Origin: Methanoculleus sediminis
Lineage (GTDB): Archaea > Halobacteriota > Methanomicrobia > Methanomicrobiales > Methanoculleaceae
Assembly (NCBI RefSeq): GCF_001017125.1
Contig: NZ_JXOJ01000002.1
Location: forward strand, 105,597-160,915
Direction of reading: 5' to 3'
DNA: 55,319 bases
Position 1 is the stretch's first letter. Each line of letters starts with the position of its first letter. The notes under the pieces are model-generated. The model was given only the letters and a program-made list of their open reading frames with translations, did not search any database and was not told where the DNA came from. Positions 45,714 through 55,189 of this stretch are shown here, piece by piece. A program made the translations under genes and the position numbers.

Positions 45714-46466
45714 TTATCCATCCTCGCCGACCTCTTCGGGATCATTCTCGGGGATCTGCTCCCCGACATAGATCTCGCCGAAAAACTCGTCCTGCCAGAG
45801 CGCGAGTTCCCCCTCGAGCATCAGGAAGAGGAGCGGGATGTAGACCTCGCGGCGACTCCGTCCCATGGCGTCGGACAGGTCGCCGAGCGTCAGGATATCA
45901 CCGTTCTGGGCGGCGCGCCGGAATTCCTTCATGACGACCGCGACCGCACCCTGGTATCCTTCATCGTGCGCCACCGCCACCACGTCCCCGGCGCTGAGGT
46001 TGAGGTCCGGTTCCCTGGGCACGGGGACCCGTTTTCGCTGCCTGCGACGCTGCTCCTTCTCCGCCGTTTTGAGCTGCTTGATGAGTTCGTAGAGCGTGAC
46101 CGGCGGGCGTTTCCGCAGATTCTTTCGTCCCAGCCGACGCTGGATCTCCCGCTCCAGGCGCCCCATCGGCTCGACCTCTCCGGCCGACTCGAAGTCGAAC
46201 CCGAGATCCTCAAACGACTCGTCCTCATCGTCGGCAAACGAATCTTCGTCCTCTTCGTCACCCCAGCCATCGAGATAATCCGACTTCAGGCGCAGCAGGC
46301 ACGCGGCATAAAAGAGCGTCCGTCCCGAGACGCGCAGGTCGAGCTCCTTCCTCCGATCGAGTTCGGCAAGGAACCGGTCGGTCACGTCCACGATATCGAT
46401 GTTCCAGGGATCGACCTCTCCCCGCTCGGCCATGCCGACCAGGATCTCGACAGGCTCCTCATCCAT
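45714..46466 (-). CDS. scpA: Segregation and condensation protein ScpA (kleisin)
   Basis: A 250-residue kleisin that bridges the SMC heads. The N-terminal EILVGMAERGEVDPWNIDIV is the ScpA signature; a highly acidic middle (about 80-115) and a C-terminal winged-helix region ending near GELALWQDEFFGEIYV follow. The ATG at 46466 lies inside the end of smc (8-base overlap), so translation is coupled. ScpB is not adjacent. Confidence 0.93.
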   Translation of the reverse strand: MDEEPVEILVGMAERGEVDPWNIDIVDVTDRFLAELDRRKELDLRVSGRTLFYAACLLRLKSDYLDGWGDEEDEDSFADDEDESFEDLGFDFESAGEVEPMGRLEREIQRRLGRKNLRKRPPVTLYELIKQLKTAEKEQRRRQRKRVPVPREPDLNLSAGDVVAVAHDEGYQGAVAVVMKEFRRAAQNGDILTLGDLSDAMGRSRREVYIPLLFLMLEGELALWQDEFFGEIYVGEQIPENDPEEVGEDG

Positions 46467-49400
46467 TGTTCTGCACACCGGTCACGTAGGTGCTCTTGTC
46501 CGGGCGGATCGTCACGCCCACGATGCGATCGGCGCGCTCGATCATCGGCTTTCGTAACGAGACGATGATCGACTGCGCGTTCCCCGAGAGCTCGCTCATC
46601 ATGGCGGCGATGCGGCCGACGTTGTTCCCGTCGAGGAACATATCCACTTCGTCGAGCGCGTAGAACGGCGCGGGCATGAACTGCTGGATGGAGAAGATGA
46701 ACGCGAGCGTGGTGAGCGACTTCTCGCCCCCGGAGAGCGAAGAGAGGAGGTGAACCTTCTTGTCGCGCGGCTGAACCGCGAACGTCATGCCGCCGGAGAA
46801 AGGATCCTCTTCGTTGTCGAGGACGAGCCTCCCGCTCCCGTCGGTCAGGCGCGCGAAGATGTCGCGGAAGTTCTCGTCGATCGCGGTGAAAGCGGTCATG
46901 AAGGCGTCGTACTTCATCTTCTCGTACTTCTCGATCCGCTCGAGCAGCAGCATCCGCTCCCGCGAGAGCACCTCTTTCTTCTCCGTCCGCTCCTCGACAC
47001 GGGCAGCGACCCGGTCGCACTCCTCGATCGCGAGCATGTTCACCGCGCCGATCTTCTTTAACGCCCGCTCGGCCTCCGCGATCCCGGTGTCGATGGCGCC
47101 GATATCGAGATCCGTCTCCACGTCGCCGGCCTGCTCCCGGAGCACCGCGAGTTCCGCGAGGAGCGACCGTTCCCGCTCCTCAAGGGCGCTGATCTGCATC
47201 CGGATGCGCTCCATCGCACCCGAGAGTTCGAGAGCCCGCTGGTCGAGCACCCGGATCTCCTCGAGGATCCGGTCGCGCCTCTCGTGCAGGCCCGCAAGTT
47301 CGTCGGAGAACTCCTTCTGGCGTGCCTCGAGTTGCACGATCAGGCGGCGCTGATCCCCGATCTGCTCCTCTGTAGCCGTGATCTCACCGTCGATCTCCTG
47401 GTTCTTCGTCTCCAGGCGGCTCCGTTCCGCGGCAAGTTCCTCGATACGGTTTGCGAAGTGCTGCCGTTCGCGTTTGGCGTCGGTGATGTCGGCGTCCTTG
47501 TTCCGGAGCCGCCGCTCGATATCCTCCACCATCTTGCGGATGCTCTCGTACCGCTCGGTGAGCACGGGAATCTCGGTGTCGTCGAGTTTCTTCTTGAGGT
47601 CGTCGACCTCCGCCGATACCTGCGCGATCTCACCGGTTATCCGCTCGAGATCCGCCTCGAGCCGCGCAAGTTCCTCGCCGCCGGTCTTCGCGGCATCGAG
47701 CATCTCGCGCAGGCTCTCTTCGAGCGTCCGTTTCTCGCCGGAAAGGACCTCGATCCGCTTCTGGAACTCGTCCACCAGCATGCGGTAGCGCGCAACCTGC
47801 TCGTCGATCGAACTCCGCTCCGCCCGCTTTGCCTCCGCGGCCACGGCAAAGCGACCGATGGATGCTTCGATCTCGCCCGCCTCCGCTTCGAGTTCGGCGA
47901 GCTTCGCGCGGACCCGCGCGACCTCGTCGTCGACCGCCACCCCGAACCCGCGAACCTTCTTCCCCTGTGAACCGCCGGTCATGGCGCCGCTCTTCTCGAC
48001 GAAGTCACCCTCCAGGGTGACCATCTTGTAGCGGCCCATCAGCCGCCGCGCCCGCTCGAGGGTATCCACCACCACCGTCGCGCCGAAGACGACACGGAAC
48101 GCGCGGTCGAACGCCGGGTCGAACTCCAGGAGATCGACCGCGTAGCCGACGATGCCCGGATCGGCCTCGAGCGGCGAGAGGATCGATGGCCGGAGCTTGT
48201 TGAGCGGCAGGAACGTGACCCGCCCGAGCCGGTTCTCCTTCAGGTAACGGATCGCATCGGACGCAACCGCGTCGGTATCGACGATGGCCCACCTGAGCCG
48301 GCCCATCGCCGCCACGTCGAGCGCGGTCGCGTACTCCGGCGGCGCCCGCCCGAGCTGCGCAACGGTGCCGTGGACACCCTCCATGCCGAGAACGACGTCC
48401 ATCGCCTTCCCGCCGGCATCGCCGTGCGCCTGCTGCTGCGCCTCCAGGCGCATCAGGGTCTGCTCGTTCTCCCGGATCTCTTTCTTCAACCGATCAAGCG
48501 CCGACCGCCGCGCAAAGAGCGTGCTCTCCGCCTCGGAGAGATCCCGCTCGATCTGCCGCTTTTGTGCCTCGCAGTCGGCCATGCAGGAAGAGTACTCCGC
48601 GACCTGCTCCTGCTTGTTCGTGAGTTCCTCCTCGATCTGGGCGATACGCGCGTCCAGACGTTCCCGCTCCGACGTCCGCATCCGGCTCTTCTCGATGAAG
48701 ATGTCCTGCTCGCGGAGAATCTTCGACCGGAGCTCCTTTTTGCTCTCGAGATCCTGCATCCGCTCGAAGAGCTGGTCTTTTACCCCTTCGACCTCCTTGC
48801 TCTCGCTTGCGATACGCTCCTCGACCGTCTTCATCTCGTCGCGTTGCGTCGCGAGTTCCATGGCAAGATTCGCCCGGTCGATCGAGAGGTTGCGGATCTG
48901 CGCGGCGCACTCCTCGACTTTCGCCTCGGCGCGTTTGCTGTCGAGGAAGACTCGCTGGACGGCCTCGGCATTCTCTTCCCGATTGACCTTCAGCCGCTCG
49001 ATGGTCTTCTCGCCGAGCTTGATCGTGCTTCGCGCCTCTTCGAGCCGGCCGACGAGTTCGAGATACTCGGGACCGCTTTTGTGGTTTATCTCCTCTTCGA
49101 CGGCATGCTGGCGTTCGCGCGCCTCCTCGATCTCTTTTTTGACGGCCTCGATCTCACCCTCGGTGCGTGCGATCGCCGCCTGCTGGTCGTGCGCGAGATC
49201 GTGAAGGGTGCCGATCTCCTGCTCTTTCTGCCGGACGAGCGCCGCTCCCCGGCACTGCCCGAGGTGCTCGAGCTCCTCCTGCCACCGCCGGTACTCCACT
49301 GCCTGCTCGCGCTCGTGCTGGAGCGCATCCAGCCGCGCCACGAGCTCGTTCAAGAGGAGTTCCTCGCGCTCGAGCCGCTCCCGCACCACCTCGAGCTCCG

Positions 49401-49902
49401 AGAACGCCTGTCCGCGCTTGTGGTCGAACTCGGCGACACCCGCAATCTCGTCGATGATCTTTCGCCGCTCGCCGTCGGTCATCTCCATGATCCGGGTGAT
49501 GTCACCCTGCATCACGACGTTGTAGCCCTCCGGCTTGATCCCGATCTTTGCGAGGAACTCGATGACGTCGCCCTGTTTGCAGAGACGGTTGTTAAGGTAG
49601 TTGTAACTGTAGTAACCCGTCGGCGTCCGCTTGATCCGGCGGCGGATCGTCGTGCCATCCGAGAACGTGGCCGTCACCTCGGCGGTGTTCTTCCCGGAAT
49701 TGACGTTGATGAGATCGGTCAGCTTCTCCGCCCGCAGCCCCCGCGCACCCGAGAGGGCCAGAACGAAGAGGATGCTGTCGATGATATTGCTCTTTCCGGA
49801 GCCGTTCGGGCCTGATACGACGGTAAATCCTTCGAAAAAAGGAATTTTTGTCTTTCTGGCGAAAGACTTGAAGTTGTCGATCTCAAGCTGCGTGATGTAC
49901 AA
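46459..49902 (-). CDS. smc: Chromosome segregation protein SMC
   Basis: A 1147-residue SMC ATPase for chromosome compaction and segregation. Head: Walker A GPNGSGKSN at about 32-40; C-terminal signature LSGGEKS and Walker B FYALDEVDMFLD. Long coiled coils (about 170-480 and 680-1000) flank a hinge (about 505-670) with GVHGTVAQLGR and GATVVVDTLERARR. Length is normal for archaea. It stands 18 bases after the coiled-coil gene and overlaps scpA. Confidence 0.96.
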   Translation of the reverse strand: MYITQLEIDNFKSFARKTKIPFFEGFTVVSGPNGSGKSNIIDSILFVLALSGARGLRAEKLTDLINVNSGKNTAEVTATFSDGTTIRRRIKRTPTGYYSYNYLNNRLCKQGDVIEFLAKIGIKPEGYNVVMQGDITRIMEMTDGERRKIIDEIAGVAEFDHKRGQAFSELEVVRERLEREELLLNELVARLDALQHEREQAVEYRRWQEELEHLGQCRGAALVRQKEQEIGTLHDLAHDQQAAIARTEGEIEAVKKEIEEARERQHAVEEEINHKSGPEYLELVGRLEEARSTIKLGEKTIERLKVNREENAEAVQRVFLDSKRAEAKVEECAAQIRNLSIDRANLAMELATQRDEMKTVEERIASESKEVEGVKDQLFERMQDLESKKELRSKILREQDIFIEKSRMRTSERERLDARIAQIEEELTNKQEQVAEYSSCMADCEAQKRQIERDLSEAESTLFARRSALDRLKKEIRENEQTLMRLEAQQQAHGDAGGKAMDVVLGMEGVHGTVAQLGRAPPEYATALDVAAMGRLRWAIVDTDAVASDAIRYLKENRLGRVTFLPLNKLRPSILSPLEADPGIVGYAVDLLEFDPAFDRAFRVVFGATVVVDTLERARRLMGRYKMVTLEGDFVEKSGAMTGGSQGKKVRGFGVAVDDEVARVRAKLAELEAEAGEIEASIGRFAVAAEAKRAERSSIDEQVARYRMLVDEFQKRIEVLSGEKRTLEESLREMLDAAKTGGEELARLEADLERITGEIAQVSAEVDDLKKKLDDTEIPVLTERYESIRKMVEDIERRLRNKDADITDAKRERQHFANRIEELAAERSRLETKNQEIDGEITATEEQIGDQRRLIVQLEARQKEFSDELAGLHERRDRILEEIRVLDQRALELSGAMERIRMQISALEERERSLLAELAVLREQAGDVETDLDIGAIDTGIAEAERALKKIGAVNMLAIEECDRVAARVEERTEKKEVLSRERMLLLERIEKYEKMKYDAFMTAFTAIDENFRDIFARLTDGSGRLVLDNEEDPFSGGMTFAVQPRDKKVHLLSSLSGGEKSLTTLAFIFSIQQFMPAPFYALDEVDMFLDGNNVGRIAAMMSELSGNAQSIIVSLRKPMIERADRIVGVTIRPDKSTYVTGVQNNG

Positions 49903-49920
49903 GGACGGGGCTCCCTTTAC

Positions 49921-50556
49921 CTATCGATCGAGGTCGACGGTGTCGTCCTCTTCGGCCTGGATGACATCATCAATCGGACGTTTCTTCTGCTCGACGAAGA
50001 GCTTGCGTTCGGCCGGTTTGCCGCCTTTTCCCCGGCCCTTTGCCGGGACGGCCCGGGAACCGGTGCTGGCGACGATGTACTCGGAGGATCTCCTCGGCTC
50101 CGGTTTCAGCGTCCCGTCGTTCTGCATGATAAGCTCGAGATCCCTGTCGTCGTCCGGAGCTGGCGCGGGCTGCCGCTGCTCCACCTGGCGCGCGGGAGGC
50201 CGCGTCCGCTCCGCGGCACGCACGGGCCGGGGTTTGGCCGCGGCGCGCGGTTCCGCCTGGAGCGTAGCCCCGACCTTCTTCTCCTCGGCCGGCGCCGGCG
50301 CCGGCGCCGGGGCTTTCCGGCGCTCGTCCACGTCCCGGGAGAGTTTCATCGCCACGGACTTGACGTCCAGGATCTCTTCCGTCAGGCCTTTCACCACGGC
50401 CTCAAGCTCCCGCACTTTCCGCTCGAGGTCACGCAGGCGCTCGTCTCCCGCCTCTGATACCGGCGGCTGTTCTCGCTCTCTCATTGTCTCCATCTCCTTC
50501 TCGCGCTCCGCAAGTTCACGCTCAAGAAATCGTATCCTCGCATCTTTCTGCGCCAT
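49921..50556 (-). CDS. Coiled-coil, Pro/Ala-rich protein upstream of SMC
   Basis: A 211-residue protein I cannot assign to a family. Residues 1-85 form a coiled coil (LERELAEREKEMETMRERE and LRDLERKVRELEAVVKGLTE); then come a Pro/Ala repeat (APAPAPAPAEE), an Arg/Pro-rich disordered stretch and a C-terminal part with RKLFVEQKKRPIDDVIQ and an acidic end EEDDTVDLDR. The ATG at 50556 is chosen for its GAGGGA RBS; a TTG at 50568 is possible. Immediate proximity to smc-scpA suggests a role in the same process, perhaps as a loader or partner; this is inference. Confidence 0.75.
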   Translation of the reverse strand: MAQKDARIRFLERELAEREKEMETMREREQPPVSEAGDERLRDLERKVRELEAVVKGLTEEILDVKSVAMKLSRDVDERRKAPAPAPAPAEEKKVGATLQAEPRAAAKPRPVRAAERTRPPARQVEQRQPAPAPDDDRDLELIMQNDGTLKPEPRRSSEYIVASTGSRAVPAKGRGKGGKPAERKLFVEQKKRPIDDVIQAEEDDTVDLDR

Positions 50557-50767
50557 TATCTCCCTCAAACTAATCCTTGATAATAATTACGTAATAATAT
50601 TACTATAGATTCCCCGAATGAAGAAGTATTACATTTAATCCGGGGTGCAGTAGGGGAAATTCCGGCAGCCATCGCGGATGGCGCTGCAACCAACCTCCCG
50701 CCCGGGGGCACGCCCGCGTCTCCAGAGGCCGTACAAAGAACGCCTCCCGGGCAGTCGTAAACAGTCC

Positions 50768-50778
50768 CGTATAAAAGA
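50768..50778 (+). promoter_or_regulatory. TATA box of the glyA operon
   Basis: CGTATAAAAGA lies about 45 bases before the glyA ATG; initiation would be near 50800. AT-rich DNA at 50580-50610 probably serves the divergent coiled-coil-smc-scpA transcript. Confidence 0.5.
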
Positions 50779-50814
50779 AAGCATATTACCTCAACGGGGC
50801 AACCCTTTTTCTGC

Positions 50815-52086
50815 ATGTCTAGTCTGGCAAACTTCGATCCCGAAGTCGCAGGCCTCATCGAGAAAGAGCGCCTGCGTCAGATCAACGGGTTGGAATTGAT
50901 CGCCTCCGAAAATGTCGTGAGCAAGGCAGTCCTCGAGGCGATGGGTTCCATCATGACCAATAAATATGCCGAGGGCTACCCCGGCAAGCGCTATTACGGC
51001 GGCTGCGAATTCCACGATGTCGTAGAGAACCTGGCGCGCGACCGCCTCTGCAAACTCTTCGGGGCCGAGCACGCGAACGTCCAGCCCCACTCGGGGAGCC
51101 AGGCGAACCAGGCGGTCTACTTCGCCTACCTCGGCTACAAGGACAGGATCATGAGCCAGAGCCTCACCCAGGGCGGCCACCTCTCCCACGGCTCGCCGGT
51201 CAACATCACCGGGCGCTGGTACTCCATCTTCCACTACGGTGTCGATCACGAGTCCGAGACGCTCGATTACGCGGCAATCGAGGACCTGGCACGGACGGTG
51301 AAACCGCAGATGATCGTCTGCGGCGCGAGCGCCTACCCGCGCGAGATCGATTTCAAGGCCTTCCAGGAAGTTGCCGATGCCGTCGGCGCGAGGTGCATGG
51401 CCGATATCGCCCATATCGCCGGCCTCTGCGCGACCGGACACCACAACTCCCCGGTCGGGGTCGTCGACATCGTGACGACGACGACGCACAAGACCCTGCG
51501 CGGCCCCCGCGGCGGCGCCATCATGTGCGGTAAGGAGGATGCCCAGGCGATCGACAAATCCATCTTCCCGGGGATGCAGGGCGGCCCGCTGATGCACACG
51601 ATTGCGGCGAAGGCGGTCTGCTTCAAGGAAGCCCTGACCCCCGCGTACAAAGACTACTGCGGTCAGGTCGTCAAGAACGCAAAGACGCTGGCCGACGTCC
51701 TCGCGAGCGAAGGGCTCGACCTCGTCTCCGGCGGCACCGACAACCATCTCATCCTGCTCGACCTGACCGGGGTCTCCACGAACGGCGAGCACCTCACGGG
51801 TCTTGCGGCCGAGACCGCGCTCGGCGAGGCGGGGATCACCGTGAACAAGAACACCATCCCCCGCGAACAGCTCAGCCCCTTCGTGACGAGCGGTCTTAGG
51901 ATCGGCACGCCTGCCGTCACCTCGCGCGGCATGAAAGAGGAGGAGATGAAGCAGATCGCCCACTGGATCGCCCGGGTCGTCAAGGACATCGCGAAGGATA
52001 AGACCTCCAAGAAGGCGATCACTGAAGTGAGAGAAGAGGTTATTGCCCTCGCGAGCAAGTATCCCCTTTACCCTGACGTAGCATGA
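50815..52086 (+). CDS. glyA: Serine hydroxymethyltransferase
   Basis: A 423-residue PLP enzyme interconverting serine and glycine with a pterin one-carbon carrier. Motifs: [40 protein letters not shown] and the PLP lysine in [14 protein letters not shown]. The carrier could be tetrahydrofolate or tetrahydromethanopterin; the neighbouring folD favours folate. The stop overlaps folD (ATGA). Confidence 0.97.
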   Translation: MSSLANFDPEVAGLIEKERLRQINGLELIASENVVSKAVLEAMGSIMTNKYAEGYPGKRYYGGCEFHDVVENLARDRLCKLFGAEHANVQPHSGSQANQAVYFAYLGYKDRIMSQSLTQGGHLSHGSPVNITGRWYSIFHYGVDHESETLDYAAIEDLARTVKPQMIVCGASAYPREIDFKAFQEVADAVGARCMADIAHIAGLCATGHHNSPVGVVDIVTTTTHKTLRGPRGGAIMCGKEDAQAIDKSIFPGMQGGPLMHTIAAKAVCFKEALTPAYKDYCGQVVKNAKTLADVLASEGLDLVSGGTDNHLILLDLTGVSTNGEHLTGLAAETALGEAGITVNKNTIPREQLSPFVTSGLRIGTPAVTSRGMKEEEMKQIAHWIARVVKDIAKDKTSKKAITEVREEVIALASKYPLYPDVA

Positions 52087-52931
52087 TACTCGACGGCAAA
52101 GCGGTCTCGGAGAAGAGGCTCGAGATCCTCAAGGAGGAGATAGAAGAGTCCGGGCTCTACCCGCGCCTCGCGACCGTCATCGTGGGCGAAGATCCCGCCT
52201 CGCAGATGTACGTCCGGATGAAGCACCGGGCGTGCGAGCGCGTCGGGATCGGGTCGGTCGGGATCGAACTCCCGGCGGACGCCACGACGGAGCGGGTGCT
52301 CGAGGCGGTCGTGCGCCTCAACAACGACCCGGACATCAACGGTATCCTGGTCCAGCTGCCGCTCCCGGACGGGGTGGACACCACCCGCGTCATCGACGCG
52401 GTCGCACCCGAAAAGGACGTGGACGGGTTCCATCCCTGCAGCCTCGGCAGGCTGCTTGCCGGAACCCCGGTCTTTGCGCCCTGCACTCCGCAGGGGATCA
52501 TGACGATCCTCGATGAATACAATATCCCGATCCGCGGCAGGCGGGCGGTCGTCGTCGGCCGGAGCATCGACGTGGGGAGGCCCATGGCCGTCCTGCTCCT
52601 GAACGCCGACGCGACCGTCACCATATGCCACTCGAAGACCGAGAACCTTGAAGAGGAGATGCGGAGAGCCGATATACTGGTCAGCGCGGTCGGAAAAGCG
52701 AAGTTTGTCGGACCGGAGATGGTCAAGGAGGGCGCGACGGTCATCGACGTCGGGATCAACCAGGACGAGCAGGGCAAACTCTGCGGCGACGTCGATTTCG
52801 AGGCGGTAAAAGACCGGGCGGGGGCGATAACCCCGGTTCCCGGAGGCGTCGGCCCCATGACCATCGCGACGCTGATGGAGAACACGTTCAGGGCGGCCAA
52901 GTTGAGGACATGCGACAACACTGTACGGTAA
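52083..52931 (+). CDS. folD: Methylene-THF dehydrogenase/cyclohydrolase FolD
   Basis: A 282-residue bifunctional enzyme converting methylene-tetrahydrofolate to formyl-tetrahydrofolate. Motifs: [14 protein letters not shown] with the active-site lysine, [25 protein letters not shown] and the nucleotide-binding [13 protein letters not shown]. FolD is not universal in methanogens and usually marks use of folate beside methanopterin. It overlaps both neighbours. Confidence 0.96.
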   Translation: MILDGKAVSEKRLEILKEEIEESGLYPRLATVIVGEDPASQMYVRMKHRACERVGIGSVGIELPADATTERVLEAVVRLNNDPDINGILVQLPLPDGVDTTRVIDAVAPEKDVDGFHPCSLGRLLAGTPVFAPCTPQGIMTILDEYNIPIRGRRAVVVGRSIDVGRPMAVLLLNADATVTICHSKTENLEEEMRRADILVSAVGKAKFVGPEMVKEGATVIDVGINQDEQGKLCGDVDFEAVKDRAGAITPVPGGVGPMTIATLMENTFRAAKLRTCDNTVR

Positions 52932-53722
52932 ACCGTCTCCGGATCGGCGGCGACGCCCCTGTCCGCCTGATGGGCGTCATCAACTGCAGCCCCGAGTCGT
53001 TCTACCGGGGCTCCTACATCCCGGCCGGAAAGGTATACGACCGCGCCCTCGCCATGACGGCGGCGGGCGCCGATATGATCGATCTCGGGGCGCGGAGCAC
53101 GGCCCCGGGCTCTTCTCCCATCACTGTAGCCGAAGAGGCGGCGCGGGTGGACGCGGCCCTCTCGGAACTCGACGGAACCGGGATCACCCTCTCGGTGGAC
53201 ACCCGGCACCCGGAGGTGCTCGATGTCAGCCTCCGCCACGACGTCCATGCAGTGAACGACATCTCCGGGCTTGCCGACGGGCGCTACGCGCGGGCGGTCG
53301 CCGACTCCGGGCTCCCGGTCTTCGCGATGGCAAGTCTCCGGGAGCCCGGCGACGCTGCCGGGCTTGCCGCCACGCGGGATGCCCTCGAAGCGGTCGTGAA
53401 GAGGTGCGCGCTTCTCGGGATCGAGGAGTACGTCCTCGATCCCGCCGTCGGGCGATGGGTTCCCGAACGGACGAGCGAAGACGACTGGGAACTCTGCCGG
53501 AATTTCTCCTCGTTCCTGGAGTTCGGCCGCCCGGTGCTTGCCGCGGTCTCGAGGAAGACGTTCATCGGCGACCTGCTCGGCCGCCAGCCCGAGGACCGGC
53601 TCGCCGGCACCCTCGCGGTCACGACGATGCTCGTCGACGCCGGCGCGGCCGTCGTGCGGAGCCACGACGTCGCCGAGACCGCCGACCTCCTGCAGGTCCA
53701 TGCAAAGATGAGGCAGATATGA
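52910..53722 (+). CDS. Dihydropteroate synthase-like protein
   Basis: A 270-residue TIM-barrel protein with full DHPS motifs: [13 protein letters not shown] (MGILNVTPDSF in bacteria), [38 protein letters not shown] and [10 protein letters not shown]. Bacterial homologues condense pterin diphosphate with p-aminobenzoate. In methanogens the methanopterin pathway uses a different aromatic partner, so the exact substrate is open. It overlaps folD by 22 bases and cofE by 4. Confidence 0.88.
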   Translation: MRQHCTVNRLRIGGDAPVRLMGVINCSPESFYRGSYIPAGKVYDRALAMTAAGADMIDLGARSTAPGSSPITVAEEAARVDAALSELDGTGITLSVDTRHPEVLDVSLRHDVHAVNDISGLADGRYARAVADSGLPVFAMASLREPGDAAGLAATRDALEAVVKRCALLGIEEYVLDPAVGRWVPERTSEDDWELCRNFSSFLEFGRPVLAAVSRKTFIGDLLGRQPEDRLAGTLAVTTMLVDAGAAVVRSHDVAETADLLQVHAKMRQI

Positions 53723-54525
53723 CGACACCTTCATTCTCGGTATACGGTCTTGCGACCCCCCTGCTCCGCCCCGGCGACGACGTCGCGGCGCACCTTCTTG
53801 CGTCCGTCGAACGTTCGGCCGCCCGGAAGTTCGAGGCGGGCGACGTCGTGGTCGTGGCGGAGTCAGCTCTCGCCACCGCCGAAGGCCGGGTCGTGCAGCT
53901 CGCCGATGTCGAGCCGTCGGCGGAGGCCCTCCGGCTCGCCGACGAATACCATATGGATCCCCGGCACGCCGAGGTTGTGCTCAGGGAGAGCGACCGGGTC
54001 GTCGGGGGTATCCCGGGGTTCCTGCTCTGCATGAAGAACGGGACGCTTCTCCCGAACGCCGGGATAGACGCCTCGAACGCCCCGGCGGGCTCGCTCGTCC
54101 TCCTCCCCCTCGATCCGGACGCGTCCGCGGCGCGGATACGTGCCGCGATCGCGGAACGGTCGAGTGCGGACGTCGGTGTCATCGTCGTCGATTCCCGGAC
54201 GCACGCGATGCGCCTCGGGTGTTCCGGGGTCGCGATCGGGTGTTCGGGCATCCCCTCGGTGATCGACGAGCGCGGAAAAAAAGATCTCTTCGGCCGCGAG
54301 CTCGAGGTCACGAAGCGGGCGGTGGCGGACTGCATCGCGTCCGCCGCAGAACTCGTGATGGGAGAGGCGGGCGAGTGCGTCCCCGCGGCCGTGGTGCGGG
54401 GGGTCGGGCTTCCCGTCGGCGATTACGCCGGGGTCGACACCATCGACGCTTCAGAGTGCCTCTTCATGGGGGTCGCGCTGCACGCCGACCCGTCCCTTCT
54501 CGTCAAGGACGATAGAGAATCCTGA
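53719..54525 (+). CDS. cofE: Coenzyme F420-0:L-glutamate ligase
   Basis: A 268-residue enzyme adding glutamates to F420-0 with GTP. The N-terminal VYGLATPLLRPGDDVAAHLL, GDVVVVAESALATAEG, MKNGTLLPNAGIDASNAP and RLGCSGVAIGCSGIPSV segments are typical. The ATG at 53719 overlaps the DHPS-like stop; the longer frame upstream is not real. Its last 75 bases overlap the convergent cofC gene. Confidence 0.93.
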   Translation: MTTPSFSVYGLATPLLRPGDDVAAHLLASVERSAARKFEAGDVVVVAESALATAEGRVVQLADVEPSAEALRLADEYHMDPRHAEVVLRESDRVVGGIPGFLLCMKNGTLLPNAGIDASNAPAGSLVLLPLDPDASAARIRAAIAERSSADVGVIVVDSRTHAMRLGCSGVAIGCSGIPSVIDERGKKDLFGRELEVTKRAVADCIASAAELVMGEAGECVPAAVVRGVGLPVGDYAGVDTIDASECLFMGVALHADPSLLVKDDRES

Positions 54526-55098
54526 GCTCTCCAGGTATTCCCTGCTCTTTCTCCCTTTTCCGTGGATGAGGATCTCGACCAGGTCCTCCTTCTCGTCGAT
54601 ATCGGTCGACATCCGGAACGAGTCGATCACCTCGACGGAGAAGCCGCACTCCTCCGCAATCCGCATGTGGTCGAGGAAACTCGCGCCGTAGTAGTCGGCG
54701 CGGAAGCACCGCGGCTTTTTGAGAAATATGATATTCGTCCCGCCGCCCCGGCCCGGCACGATGGACATGTCCTTCTCGGTCCGGATCAGCCGCTGGATAT
54801 CCCCGGCCGTCACCAGGGGGATATCGGCCATGATGATGAGCGCCGGGCAGTGGAACTGGCCGAGCGCCCAGTTGATGGCGTCGTTCAATGGCTCCGTCCG
54901 GACGGCGACGAGAGCGTTCTCGTGTTTGAAGGAATGGGTGCAGAGGAGGGTGGCGCTGCACCCGGACTTCTGCACGGCGGCGATCACGTCTTCAAGCATC
55001 GCCCGGGCGAACGCTTCCCGCTCCTCCTGGGTGAGGATACAGGAGAGGCGCGTCTTGGGGTTCACCGGCTTGAAGGGGATGAGCGCGTGGAAGTACAT
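54451..55098 (-). CDS. cofC: 2-phospho-L-lactate guanylyltransferase
   Basis: A 215-residue nucleotidyltransferase that activates 2-phospholactate (or phosphoenolpyruvate) with GTP for F420 synthesis. Evidence: HALIPFKPVNPKTRLS at the start, PLNDAINWALGQF, ALIIMADIPLVTAGDI and the GRGGGTNIIFLKKP loop. It is convergent with cofE and overlaps it by 75 bases. If the frame ended earlier the C-terminal SREYLESSGF would be lost, so the overlap looks real. Confidence 0.93.
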   Translation of the reverse strand: MYFHALIPFKPVNPKTRLSCILTQEEREAFARAMLEDVIAAVQKSGCSATLLCTHSFKHENALVAVRTEPLNDAINWALGQFHCPALIIMADIPLVTAGDIQRLIRTEKDMSIVPGRGGGTNIIFLKKPRCFRADYYGASFLDHMRIAEECGFSVEVIDSFRMSTDIDEKEDLVEILIHGKGRKSREYLESSGFSIVLDEKGRVGVQRDPHEEAL

Positions 55099-55189
55099 CG
55101 AGAAACGGTTGTCGGGGCTGCATCAAAAAGGCATCGTTTCCAGTGCGGCGGAGACAGGCCGGCCGGGGTTAAATCGAAAACTCTGTTTA

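Noticed and set aside
45423-46568. 381-codon plus-strand frame opposite scpA
   Set aside because: It runs through the rRNA promoter array and is antisense to a clear kleisin gene.
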